NCBI RefSeq assembly: GCF_000177535.2
Contig: NC_015673.1
Coordinates: 2,537,312-2,601,311, forward strand
DNA: 64,000 bases
DNA from: Corynebacterium resistens DSM 45100
GTDB lineage: Bacteria; Actinomycetota; Actinomycetes; Mycobacteriales; Mycobacteriaceae
Direction: 5' to 3'
Position numbers and translations under genes: made by a program
Shown: positions 8,799 through 17,364 of the stretch, one piece after another
How the letters are laid out: the number at the start of each line of letters is the position of its first letter
Position numbering within the stretch: position 1 is the first letter of the stretch
The notes under the pieces: model-generated
Told to the model about the DNA's origin: nothing
What the model saw: the letters and a program-made list of their open reading frames with translations, nothing else
The model's database searches: none

Positions 8799-8849
8799 TT
8801 AATCGGTAAACCTCGCTTGCTTGATCGGTAAACCACCGCACGCGTGCGG
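8799..8849 (+). promoter_or_regulatory. ino1 control region: direct repeats and palindrome
   Basis: Two 14-base direct repeats, TTAATCGGTAAACC (8799-8812) and TTGATCGGTAAACC (8821-8834), are spaced 22 bp apart, two helical turns. They are followed at once by the perfect palindrome CCGCACGCGTGCGG (8836-8849). They lie in the 116-bp divergent spacer 30-80 bp before the ino1 start. ino1 is inositol-regulated in C. glutamicum, so operator function is plausible; which protein binds is unknown. Confidence 0.5.
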
Positions 8850-8882
8850 GTGAAATCCATCAATCGCCTTAGCGTGGATTCC

Positions 8883-9995
8883 ATGCCAAATAACTCAAAT
8901 ACCGTCAACATCGCCATCGTGGGGTTGGGCAACTGCGCAACCTCGTTGATTCAAGGTGTCCACCGCTATGCCGAAGCAGCAGTGGATCAAGACATTCCGG
9001 GCTTGATGCACACCAAGTTCGGGCCGTATCACGTCGATGATGTCAAGGTCGTGGCCGCATTTGATGTGGATGCAGAAAAGGTTGGCAAAGATGTCTCCGA
9101 GGCCATCGAAAGCTCCCGCAACTGCACCATCAAGATTGCCGACGTACCTCACACCGGCGTGACCGTCCTGCGTGGCCCCACCCACGATGGACTTGGCCGC
9201 TACTACCAAGAGGCCATCGAGGAATCCGCCGAAGAGCCTGTCGACGTGGTCGCAGCATTGCGCGAGGCCAAAGCGGATGTAGTGGTTTCCTATCTCCCGG
9301 TGGGTTCTGAGGAAGCAGACAAGTTCTATGCCCAATGCGCTATCGATGCGGGTTGCGCGTTTGTCAACGCCCTTCCCGTTTTCATCGCTTCCGATCCAGA
9401 GTGGGCCAAGAAGTTCGAGGATGCCGGCCTGCCAATTGTCGGTGATGACATCAAGAGCCAAGTGGGCGCAACCATTACCCACCGCGTTCTCGCCAAGCTT
9501 TTCGAAGATCGCGGCGTGCGTTTGGAACGGACCATGCAGCTCAATGTGGGCGGAAATATGGATTTCCGCAACATGCTGGAGCGCGAGCGCCTCGAGTCCA
9601 AGAAGATCTCTAAGACCCAAGCGGTGACTTCGAACCTGAAGTCCAGCCCGCTGGCAGGAAAGATTGACGATCGGAATGTGCACATTGGCCCTTCTGACTA
9701 CGTCGAATGGCTTGATGACCGCAAATGGGCTTATGTCCGATTGGAAGGCTCTGCGTTCGGCGAAGTGCCACTGAACTTGGAGTACAAGCTGGAAGTCTGG
9801 GACTCCCCTAACTCCGCCGGCATTATTATCGACGCCGTGCGGGCAGCGAAAATCGCCCTTGACCGGGGACTCGCTGGTCCTGTTAGCGCGGCTTCGAGCT
9901 ACCTAATGAAATCGCCACCAGTGCAACTTCCAGACGATGTGGCACGCGCCCAGCTGGAGGAATTCATCAACGGCGCAGAGGATTACCGTCCGTAG
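8883..9995 (+). CDS. ino1: myo-Inositol-3-phosphate synthase
   Basis: An NAD-dependent synthase (370 residues) converting glucose-6-phosphate to L-myo-inositol-1-phosphate. This is the first step towards phosphatidylinositol, lipoglycans and mycothiol. The N-terminal Rossmann motif is [14 protein letters not shown], and later segments such as [11 protein letters not shown] and [12 protein letters not shown] match actinobacterial Ino1. The ATG at 8883 ([14 protein letters not shown]) puts the Rossmann strand at the expected distance. The frame is open from a GTG at 8844, but that codon lies inside the palindrome of the control region. It is divergent from DUF5318-ponA. Confidence 0.95.
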   Translation: MPNNSNTVNIAIVGLGNCATSLIQGVHRYAEAAVDQDIPGLMHTKFGPYHVDDVKVVAAFDVDAEKVGKDVSEAIESSRNCTIKIADVPHTGVTVLRGPTHDGLGRYYQEAIEESAEEPVDVVAALREAKADVVVSYLPVGSEEADKFYAQCAIDAGCAFVNALPVFIASDPEWAKKFEDAGLPIVGDDIKSQVGATITHRVLAKLFEDRGVRLERTMQLNVGGNMDFRNMLERERLESKKISKTQAVTSNLKSSPLAGKIDDRNVHIGPSDYVEWLDDRKWAYVRLEGSAFGEVPLNLEYKLEVWDSPNSAGIIIDAVRAAKIALDRGLAGPVSAASSYLMKSPPVQLPDDVARAQLEEFINGAEDYRP

Positions 9996-10022
9996 CTTTC
10001 ACCTTTTGCCCGACGAGTGATG

Positions 10023-10028
10023 TAGTTT
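10023..10028 (+). promoter_or_regulatory. -10 element, leaderless promoter of the marR-like gene
   Basis: TAGTTT ends 7 nt before the ATG at 10036, the same spacing seen at several other genes in the window. Confidence 0.45.
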
Positions 10029-10035
10029 TGAGATT

Positions 10036-10527
10036 ATGTCCACAAACCCATTGGAGATTGCGGCGCAACTTCGCCCGCCATTGACGCGTCTATACCTGCT
10101 GTACTTCCGCCAAGCTGACCATTCGCACATCAGTATGGCTCAGCTTTCGATCATGATGATCTTGGAAGAAAACGGTCCGATGCGTATCTCCGCTATTGCG
10201 GCGACTGAGTCGATTCGCATGCCAACCGCTTCTAATGCGGTGAATCAGCTGGAGACCATGGGGCTTGTCGAGAGAATTCGCGACGTCAGCGACCGTCGCG
10301 GTGTCCGCGTCGATTTGACAGATAAGGGTCGCGAAGAGCTGGAGAAGCTTTCGGATGAGCGCAGTAAGCAGCTTGCCGGCATGCTGGACGGCCTTTCCGA
10401 GGAAGAGCTGAAGCTCGCAGACGCTGCTGTGCCCCTGATCAAATTGATCCTGGACCGCTACATTGAACAGATCGAAAAGCAGGGAGAGCAGGTAACGGAC
10501 GAATCCGCGCGCAAGCGAGACGTGTAA
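10036..10527 (+). CDS. MarR family transcriptional regulator
   Basis: A 163-residue winged-helix regulator. The HTH region (about residues 45-95) includes AIAATESIRMPTASNAVNQLE and the wing RIRDVSDRRGVRVDLTDKG with the family's DxRG-type signature. Amphipathic helices at both ends form the dimer interface. It lies 40 bp after ino1 and runs directly into the universal stress gene with only 1 bp between stop and next start, so the two are probably cotranscribed. Ligand and targets are unknown. Confidence 0.88.
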   Translation: MSTNPLEIAAQLRPPLTRLYLLYFRQADHSHISMAQLSIMMILEENGPMRISAIAATESIRMPTASNAVNQLETMGLVERIRDVSDRRGVRVDLTDKGREELEKLSDERSKQLAGMLDGLSEEELKLADAAVPLIKLILDRYIEQIEKQGEQVTDESARKRDV

Positions 10528-10528
10528 A

Positions 10529-11527
10529 TTGGCTAAACCCGTCAAGAAGTCCAGCCCAGCTCACGGCCAGATGATCAGTTCCAATGGTGAGAGCGAAAGC
10601 CACCATGCAGCACCCAAGGCTCCCCTTAGGGTTCTCATGGCGTGGCGCCCGCAATCAACGAGCGATGAAGCTGCCGAGGTGGCAGCGTGGGTCGGCCGTA
10701 CAGAGGAAATCCGCGTTCGCGCGGCCACAGTGATTCCCCGTGCTTGGGAGATCCAACCCGGTGCCCAGGAGTTTCAGGAGTACCGCAATTGGGTAATGGC
10801 CGAGACGCAGGCATGCATGAATGCGGCACTGAGCGCTTTGGGCAAGGCGGGTCTACCGCAGGGCATGCTCGCCGAAGAGGATCCCGCCGTAGTCGATATC
10901 GCACCGACAGAGACGAAAGTGCTGATAAAGGCTGCTGAGGACTTCGAGGCGGATTTCTTGCTGTTGGGATCCCATCCCGCGGCGCCACGCAGCCGTTTTC
11001 GGATGGGCTCCACCGCCGACGCGCTCCTGCACTGTGCTCCCCTACCTGTATTGCTCGCGCCGCGCAGCCCGAAATTGGCGAAAAACGGTGTAACCCGCGT
11101 GAGCTGCTCTTACGTGGATACAGTTCAATCTCATGAAGCGCTCCGCCGTGCTTCCGACTTGGCTGCGCGGTGGAACGTACCACTGCGTTTGGTTGCCTTC
11201 TCCCCCTCCGGCGCCACCATGTACCCCACAAACGTTCCATTCGATGACAACTCGGACATGATGGTCGAATGGCGCGAACAAGCCCTTGCGCTGCTGGATA
11301 GGGGCCGTGACCGCGCCCTCAACCGGCACCCAAACTTGAAGGTTCAATTGGATGTCGGCAGCGGCTACGGATGGTCCGGTGCAATCAACGCACTGAAGTG
11401 GAAAAAGGGCGACTTGCTGGTCATGGGTTCGTCCGAACTTGGCCAATTCAACCGAGTTTTCATTGGCCCTTCCACCAACCAAATCCTGCGCCACAGCCCG
11501 GTTCCTGTATTGGTCAGCCCAGTTTAA
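10529..11527 (+). CDS. Universal stress protein, two UspA domains
   Basis: A 332-residue tandem UspA protein. Each half ends in a nucleotide-binding loop of the G-2x-G-9x-G(S/T) type: near LLLGSHPAAPRSRFRMGS in domain 1 and near VMGSSELGQFNRVFIGPS in domain 2. Each is followed by the family's PVPVLL-like strand. The TTG at 10529 follows the marR stop by one base, suggesting translational coupling; the first ATG in frame is at 10571. The first 30 residues are polar and lie outside the Usp fold, so a later start is possible. Confidence 0.85.
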   Translation: MAKPVKKSSPAHGQMISSNGESESHHAAPKAPLRVLMAWRPQSTSDEAAEVAAWVGRTEEIRVRAATVIPRAWEIQPGAQEFQEYRNWVMAETQACMNAALSALGKAGLPQGMLAEEDPAVVDIAPTETKVLIKAAEDFEADFLLLGSHPAAPRSRFRMGSTADALLHCAPLPVLLAPRSPKLAKNGVTRVSCSYVDTVQSHEALRRASDLAARWNVPLRLVAFSPSGATMYPTNVPFDDNSDMMVEWREQALALLDRGRDRALNRHPNLKVQLDVGSGYGWSGAINALKWKKGDLLVMGSSELGQFNRVFIGPSTNQILRHSPVPVLVSPV

Positions 11528-11534
11528 AGCTGAC

Positions 11535-12332
11535 ATGGCTGATAATTCCGGCGCTGGACCAACTCTCGTATGGTTCCGAGATGACCTGCGTCTACGTGAC
11601 AACCCAGCGCTGACTTGGGCGGCTTCTCGTGGGCCGGTGGTTGGTGTGTTCATCCTCGAATCCCCCGAAGCCACGCATGCACGTCCACTCGGTGCCGCAG
11701 CCGCCTGGTTCCAACACAAAGCCATTCGCGGTCTGCACGATGAGCTAGCCGCTCACAACGTTCCACTCCTGCTCGCCGCCGGCGATCCTCGCGAGGTCAT
11801 TCCCTCCCTCGCCGCGCAACTCGCCGGTGCCGTCACGTGGTCACGGCGCTATCACCAGCCTTTTATTGATCTCGACGCCCACGTGAAAACCGCTCTCGCC
11901 AACCAAGGCACTGAAGCGAAATCCCACTCCGGTTACCTTCTCTCTGAGCCGTGGATGATTCGTACCGGCCAGGGCACCCCGTATCGCAAATTCACACCTT
12001 TTGCCCGCAACGTGGAAGACTTCGCCACTGGGGATATCGCGGAGAATCCTCCACTCGATATCCCCGCTGGCCTGCACGGCCCTAGGGACCTTGAGCTCGA
12101 CTATCCCGAATGGGAGCTTTCATCTTTGGCAGCAGAACCCGCATGGACGAAGAAACTGCAATCACATTGGGAAGCCGGCGAGAGCGGGGCGCTCAATACG
12201 CTGCAGCAGTTTGTTGCCACCCTTAGTGGCGAAAACCTTCCCGCATCCAGTGCAGAAGTCCGGCTTGGGTACAGCGATGGGCGCGACTACCCCGCTGTTA
12301 CCAGAACCTGGGTTATAGGTACGATACAGTAA
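11535..12332 (+). pseudogene. phr: Deoxyribodipyrimidine photolyase, 5' part (gene split by insertion)
   Basis: The N-terminal part of a CPD photolyase, which repairs UV-induced pyrimidine dimers. The ATG at 11535 opens MADNSGAGPTLVWFRDDLRL with the family motif VWFRDDLRLRDNPAL, and the antenna domain follows. Homology stops at the codons for YPAVT (about 12303); the frame then reads seven unrelated residues and ends at 12332. The missing half, including the FAD-binding domain, resumes at 17357. The gene lies 7 bp after the universal stress gene. Confidence 0.92.
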
Positions 12333-12584
12333 CCCCGTCTACGGGCAGTGGACGAAATACTGCGCGTGGTAGACATACTGATTGATGTAGGGCTTAGGGG
12401 CTTACTTTTAACCCTGGGATAGGAAAACCGAAAATTTAAAATATTTTATGTACCGAAGTTTCTAAATTTTCCTGATTTGGTATGGAGAGCCGAAACCCAA
12501 GCCCTCAAAGCCTCCCCGATACACTCGAGGCTTCCGACATCGACAGGTGCAGCGTGCTACCAAGATTGATATTGTGACCCGACC

Positions 12585-12607
12585 CCCACACACAAACAAC
12601 TTGACAC
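12585..12607. repeat. Orphan terminal inverted repeat of the IS256-family element
   Basis: A 23-base copy identical to the right end of the intact IS256-family element (17045-17067), beginning CCCACACAC and ending ACTTGACAC. No matching transposase lies to its left. The IS1634-like coding sequence starts within 7 bases to its right. It is therefore the scar of a lost or recombined IS copy that had inserted in that transposase gene. Confidence 0.8.
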
Positions 12608-12613
12608 GCTCCG

Positions 12614-13345
12614 AACAAGCAAGCATTGATAGATGCAGGTCTGCACTACATTTTGTCGGTGAAACCCCACCGTGCCTGAGGTGATTGAAACCTGGCGGCG
12701 GGAAATCCCTGGTGAAGCCTACGCCCACGGCCAGATCTGGACACAAGCCTCGGCAAGCGATGCGCGCAAACACACAACCCCGAATACGGTGACCCACTTC
12801 CAGTACTCCTATGATCGGGCCAGACGCGGCCTGCGCGGAATCAAAGAGCAAGTCGCAAAAGCCAAACGCGCTGTTGACGGCGAAATCGCCATTAAGCGCA
12901 ACCGCTATTTCGATCTTTCCACCCCGAACAAGAAGGTCAACTACGCTCTCGCTGCCAAACACCGAGCCCTAGCCGGAATTAAAGGCTATGAAACCGACCT
13001 GACCGCTCTTCCCGCCTAGGAGGTTATCGGGCATTACCGCAGGCTATTCCACATTGAAAATGTCGTATCGGATGTCGAAATCAGACCTGAAAGCACGCCC
13101 AATCTATGCGAGGAAACAAAACTCGATCACAGCACATCTCAATATTGTGATGGCAGCACTAGCCGTGACCCACCTGATGGAGACCCGCAGTGGTCACTTC
13201 ATCAAACGCCTCGTGAGAACACTCAAGAAATACCGCAGCTTTCAACTCGTCGTTGGCGGCGAAACCATTCACGCCGCCGTACCATTCCCGCCCGACCTCA
13301 CTGCCACCATCCAAGTAATCACCGGCCGCGAACTTCCGCACAAAA
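12614..13345 (+). pseudogene. IS1634-like (IS4 superfamily) transposase remnant
   Basis: The C-terminal half of a DDE transposase in three reading frames. NKQALIDAGLHYILSVKPH reads from 12614. After a frameshift near 12670 the frame VPEVIETWRR... runs to a TAG at 13017-13019, where a Glu codon is expected. The frame stays intact to about 13053, and a one-base insertion then shifts it to RMSKSDLKARPIYARK..., a segment typical of IS1634/IS1549 transposases. The N-terminal half and the stop codon are missing. Non-functional. Confidence 0.85.
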
Positions 13346-13371
13346 TTGGCCTAAGTCAGGTTAGAAGGGAA

Positions 13372-14262
13372 TCAGCACACCGTCTCGTGGGATTCGTGCT
13401 CTGGGTGCTCAATCTGGATGGTGGAGTGCTCGATACCGTGTTCGCGCAGGGCCTGCTGGGCGGCATCCAACAGCGGGCCGGTGCCGACGGTGCCGTCGCG
13501 CACGATATGCACGGTCGTGAGCACGTTCACGCCGTCCAGGCTCCACAGGTGCAGGTCGTGGATGTCAGCAACGCCCTCGACCTGCCGCAGCGCGGGCTCG
13601 ATCGCACTGGCGTCGAAGTCCGCCGGGACTTGCTCGAGCAGCACGCTCGCCGAAAGCCGCATGAGCTGCCAGGCGCGCGGCAGCACCATCGCCGCGATCG
13701 CTAGGGAGGCGATCACGTCCGCCGCCACAAACCCCGTGGTCAGTACCACGATGCCGGCCACGATTACTGCGACCGAGCCGAGCATATCCACTAACACGTG
13801 CAAGAACGCGCCCTCCACGTTGATCGAGGATTTGCGGTGCCGGTGCAGAACCCACGCCGATAGCGCATTCGCCACCAGGCCGATCACCGCGATGATCAGC
13901 ATCGTTTTTCCCTGCACTTCGGCCGGGCTCTGCAGGCGGCGCACCGCCTCGACGACAATCCACACCGAGATCGCCAGCACCATCACTGCGTTCGCCAGTG
14001 CAGCAAGCACCTCCACTCGTCGGTAGCCGTACGTGGCCTGAGCCGATGCTTGTCGGCGCCCAACCAACACCGCTAAGACCGCGATGATCAACCCCGCAGC
14101 GTCGGAAAGCATGTGCATCGCATCCGCCATCAGCGCCATCGAACCCGCCAACCAGCCGCCGATCAGCTCCGCGAAGAAGACGGTGCCGGTAATGCCTAGC
14201 GCAATCAAGAGTGCGCGCAGCGGCGTGCTGGAGTGATCGTGGTCGTGGTGCTCGTGTGCCAT
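13372..14262 (-). CDS. Cation diffusion facilitator (CDF) metal exporter
   Basis: A 296-residue cytoplasmic-membrane exporter of the CzcD/ZitB type, expected to move Zn(II) or related divalent cations out of the cell by proton antiport. A His-rich N-terminus (HEHHDHDH) precedes six transmembrane helices. The helix II site HxxxD is seen in AMHMLSDA and the helix V site in HVLVDML. The C-terminal cytoplasmic domain (about 200-296) includes the typical DIHDLHLWSLD segment and a His-rich tail. The gene is intact although surrounded by broken transposases, and is noticeably GC-richer than its flanks. It is the only intact cargo gene of the island. Confidence 0.93.
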   Translation of the reverse strand: MAHEHHDHDHSSTPLRALLIALGITGTVFFAELIGGWLAGSMALMADAMHMLSDAAGLIIAVLAVLVGRRQASAQATYGYRRVEVLAALANAVMVLAISVWIVVEAVRRLQSPAEVQGKTMLIIAVIGLVANALSAWVLHRHRKSSINVEGAFLHVLVDMLGSVAVIVAGIVVLTTGFVAADVIASLAIAAMVLPRAWQLMRLSASVLLEQVPADFDASAIEPALRQVEGVADIHDLHLWSLDGVNVLTTVHIVRDGTVGTGPLLDAAQQALREHGIEHSTIQIEHPEHESHETVC

Positions 14263-14474
14263 GCACTCAGCCTATCCCCGTCGACGCTTATTGACAATTA
14301 AATGAAAATGGATGGCGGTAAGCGCAGCCACTGAGGCCAAGTCGGCCTGATTTAGGTCATTGTGCAGTTGTCCTTTGAATGTGTAGAGAAGCTGAAACAT
14401 GAACAACCAAAAAGTAGGGTTAAGTAGCAGAATGTGTGTCCGTTCGGCGTGTTGCGGGGCGGGTACACGGTTAG

Positions 14475-15621
14475 TTACTTCATGGGGTCTTTTCTGATTC
14501 CTATCGAGTGTTCGTACTCGGTTGGGATAGCGTTGTCGTAGAAGGCTGGTCGGCCTGTTTCTTGGTCGGCTTTGTTGTGGTTTTCTTCGGCAAGATCGTT
14601 GACTTTGGCGAGTTGATCTTGGTCATAATTGCACTGCCTGGCGGTATTTAGCGGATCGTCAGGCAGTTGCTTTTTGGTGTGGAGGTACCACTCGAGCATT
14701 TTTCGTTGGCGTTCCCCTGACCTGCCTCGGTGCGCATCGGCGATGCGTTTGAGCCTGGCGTTGATTCCGCCTTCAAGACTGTTTGTCGTTGAAGCCCAGC
14801 GTTTAGGATCAGGCACATTCGGTGGTGGCTTAAGGTAGGTAAACAGCCAATTGTTGCGCGAGAGGTGCAGCAGTGAGTTGTAGGCTTTGCGTACCCGCAG
14901 ATGAGTCCATTCCCACTGGTTATTGAGAGTTCGGCGCTCTTTGGCCACGGAGGTTTTCTCGTTGAGGAATGTTTTGAATACCTGACCGAAGCCGTGCAGA
15001 CGCAGCGTCCACCCCCGTGTCTGATCGAGCGTGGTGACACGGGTTAGTTTCAACGCCAGTGCGTAGATGGTTTTGCCGGCGTCGGTGCGCGGCCGTGAGG
15101 TGGTGTAGCGGCGGATGACCCGTTGCGCATGGACGAGACAACGCTGAATCATCGCGTTTGGCCCGCAGGCTTTAATCGCGGTGAGTGCGCCTTGTCCGAC
15201 GTCGATGACGACGCAGAGCGGCTCGGCGATTTTGCGAAGAAGCTGCGTGTATGCGTGGACAGTTTCGTGTTTGGTCCAGTGCCAAGCAATGACGTGGTGG
15301 CGTCGATGAAGATCTGCTCGTAGACGCGCTGCGGGGCACCGTCGTTGGGGACGTCGATGAGCCAAAACGGTTCAATCGGCGAGCAAGTGTCCAACGACTC
15401 ACCCTTTGTTGCCCGGCGAGTTCAGACAACGTCACTGTGGAGGTGACATAGGAGATGAAGGCTTTAAAGTCGCAGGCCTGAGTGAGATCGGTGCGGGTTC
15501 GTGTCGTGGAGCTGCCGCAGTTCGGGTCTTTGCACCGCCACCTGGTTGTGCCTTTGGATGTGGTTCCGTTTTTCTTCATTTGCCCAGCACATACCGGGCA
15601 TCGTGGTCTGTTTTTACTCAC
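14475..15621 (-). pseudogene. IS1249-like transposase, frameshifted
   Basis: A degenerate transposase closely resembling that of IS1249, the element flanking erm(X) in Tn5432. The N-terminal part (MSKNRPRCPVCAGQ..., CxxC and RWRC zinc-ribbon-like Cys) runs from 15621 to about 15366. A one-base loss at RRLNRF shifts the frame to WLIDVPNDGAPQRVYEQ. A deletion of about a dozen codons near 15300 shifts it again to HVIAWHWTKHE, which reads to the stop at 14475. With two disruptions it cannot encode an active protein. No erm(X) is present. Confidence 0.88.
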
Positions 15622-15640
15622 CCGGAAAGCACACCAGAGA

Positions 15641-17067
15641 GTGTCTGATGGTTTGTGTGTGGGTACCTAACCTGCATGAGGAGATGGACCAGAATGACTA
15701 CTGTGGCGAGACGAGATCCGGCTGATAAGGCCAAGATTGATGCGATTGAAAAGAAGCTGCTTGCTAATCCTGACATCGCGAAACTGATTGATGACCTAGG
15801 CACGTCCACAACGGATGCCAACGACCTAGTTCGCGGCATGTTACAAGCCTCGATTACCAGGGGACTCAACGCTGAAATGGATGCCCACCTGGGCTACGAG
15901 TCTGGCGACAGGAGCGCTAAAGCTGCAGCTAGAACAGACAATTACCGCAACGGGTCGTATCCAAAGACCGTGGATTCTAACTACGGGCCAGTCACCGTTG
16001 ATGTCCCTCGGGATCGGGCTGGAACATTCTTTCCGACTATGGTCCCTAAAGGTTCTAGGCGCTTGACTGATGTTGATGACATGATCGTCAGCTTGTATGC
16101 CGGTGGGATGACAATTAGGGATATCCAGCATCATATGGCAACGGCGATGCGTGTCGATATTTCCCATGAGACGATTTCTGCGGTTACTGACGCCGTGCTC
16201 GATGAGGTTATGGTCTGGCAAAACCGCCAGCTAGACGAGTTCTACCCCGTGGTTTTCCTGGACGCGTTGCGCATTAAAGTCCGCGACGACGGCCGAGTAG
16301 TCAACAAATCTGCGTACATGGCAATCGGCGTGGATCTCGACGGTATTAAGCACATTTTAGGATTGTGGATTGCCAAGGAAGAAGGCGCTTCATTCTGGGC
16401 GCAGGTATGCGCCAATCTTTCTAACCGTGGGGTCAAGGACGTCTTTATCGTCTGCTGTGACGGGCTGAAAGGCCTGCCAGAGGCAGTTGAGGCAACCTGG
16501 CCGAACTCTATGGTGCAAACCTGTATCGTGCACCTGATTCGCGCCGCTAACCGGTGGGTAGCCTACGGGGATCGCCGGGGCGTATCAGCCGCGTTGAAAA
16601 AGATTTACACTGCCACGGACGAGCCCACAGCACAGGTTGCTTTAGACGAATTTGAAGCCTCCGAGCTGGGTGAGAAATATCCCCGCTCAGTCAAGGTCTG
16701 GCGTGATGCGTGGGCGCGTTTCGTACCGTTTCTGCAGTTCCCACCAGCAGCCAGAAAGGTAATCTATACGACGAACTCCATTGAGTCGTTTAACAATGAG
16801 CTGCGTAAAGCTACCCGCAACAGGGTGCAGTTCACCAACGATGAATCAGCGATAAAGACGCTGTGGTTGATGATCTGCAACATCGAAGACAAACGAGCCG
16901 CAAAGAGGGCAAAGCAAGGCAAACGAGTCTCAGCGACAGCCGGCAGACTCATGGAAGGAGCCCGAGTTTCCGGCTGGAAACAAGCCATTAACCAAATGGC
17001 CGTGGCCTACCCCGACAGCTTCGACAAATACCTATAAACCTAGCCCCACACACAAACAACTTGACAC
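15641..17067 (+). mobile_element. Intact IS256-family insertion sequence
   Basis: A 1427-bp element with imperfect 23-bp inverted repeats. The left end (15641-15663) starts GTGTCTGATGG and ends TTTGTGTGTGGG. The right end (17045-17067) is its near-complement ending ACTTGACAC. The two agree at all but about five positions. One intact transposase gene fills it. The 8 bases flanking each side do not match, so there is no target duplication, as expected if adjacent DNA was later rearranged. It abuts the promoter-proximal end of the IS1249-like relic. Confidence 0.88.
15694..17037 (+). CDS. IS256 family (Mutator-type) transposase
   Basis: An intact 447-residue DDE transposase. Catalytic residues are expected at the Asp in VVFLDAL, the Asp in VCCDGLKG and the Glu in TNSIESFNNELRK, all with typical IS256 context, and the C/H motif QTCIVHLIR is present. 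The ATG at 15694 (MTTVARRDPADK) has a GAGGAG site about 10 bases upstream; the frame is open further upstream but runs into the inverted repeat. No internal stop or frameshift, so the element may still move. Confidence 0.95.
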   Translation: MTTVARRDPADKAKIDAIEKKLLANPDIAKLIDDLGTSTTDANDLVRGMLQASITRGLNAEMDAHLGYESGDRSAKAAARTDNYRNGSYPKTVDSNYGPVTVDVPRDRAGTFFPTMVPKGSRRLTDVDDMIVSLYAGGMTIRDIQHHMATAMRVDISHETISAVTDAVLDEVMVWQNRQLDEFYPVVFLDALRIKVRDDGRVVNKSAYMAIGVDLDGIKHILGLWIAKEEGASFWAQVCANLSNRGVKDVFIVCCDGLKGLPEAVEATWPNSMVQTCIVHLIRAANRWVAYGDRRGVSAALKKIYTATDEPTAQVALDEFEASELGEKYPRSVKVWRDAWARFVPFLQFPPAARKVIYTTNSIESFNNELRKATRNRVQFTNDESAIKTLWLMICNIEDKRAAKRAKQGKRVSATAGRLMEGARVSGWKQAINQMAVAYPDSFDKYL

Positions 17068-17163
17068 CCTCCTCAAGAACAACATTGCCAAAGAATAATG
17101 AGGACAGTCGTTTTTCTTCCATGAGCCTAATTCTATAGAAATAATATTCTGCAGTTTGTTTCT

Positions 17164-17364
17164 CTAACTCTCACTCGATTCAGAACTTGTCTCTATCCAT
17201 TGTCTTGCCTGGGGAAAAAGAAGAAACATAATAGCTACCACCGCAGGAAGAATTAAACCACTATAGTCTTCCGAAAGCACAGCAACGCCTGCATAAATAA
17301 ACGATAATACTTCACCCGAGACCAGAAAACACTGCACCAATTGGTTATTACTTGCGGTAACCAG
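17164..17364 (-). pseudogene. C-terminal fragment of an unknown membrane protein
   Basis: On the minus strand an open frame of about 65 codons, without an ATG, ends at a TAG (17164-17166). It reads through two hydrophobic segments (around VQCFLVSGEVLSFIYAGVAV and LILPAVVAIMFLLF) and ends in an acidic Ser-rich tail. It is AT-rich and cut off at the photolyase junction, so it looks like the 3' end of a gene brought in with the island. GTG or TTG starts within it could also make a small protein. Family not recognised. Confidence 0.4.

Larger units (their letters stand above)
12305..17356. mobile_element. About 5 kb composite mobile island inside the photolyase gene
   Basis: The insertion separates the two photolyase halves. 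In order it holds 270 bp of unassigned AT-rich DNA, an orphan IS256-type terminal repeat, an IS1634-like transposase relic, a GC-rich CDF exporter gene, an IS1249-like relic, one intact IS256-family element and 290 bp of AT-rich DNA with a membrane-protein fragment. The 8-mers GTTACCAG (12297-12304) and GTAACCAG (17357-17364) at the borders match in 7 of 8 bases, possibly a decayed target duplication. The nested broken elements point to stepwise accretion and deletion. Confidence 0.85.

Noticed and set aside
12462-12962. A 166-codon minus-strand reading frame across the island's left part
   Set aside because: It is antisense to the IS1634-like transposase relic, whose plus-strand frames match the family. 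The minus frame has no domain and crosses the orphan inverted repeat.
14288-14312. AT-rich TTGACAATTAAATGAAAATGG-like sequence upstream of the CDF gene as a Zur operator
   Set aside because: It shares words with Zur boxes but does not form the required inverted repeat, so I do not call it.
13372-17067. Tn5432-like erm(X) resistance transposon
   Set aside because: The IS1249-like transposase is present but frameshifted and single. No erm(X) methylase sequence is found in the island.
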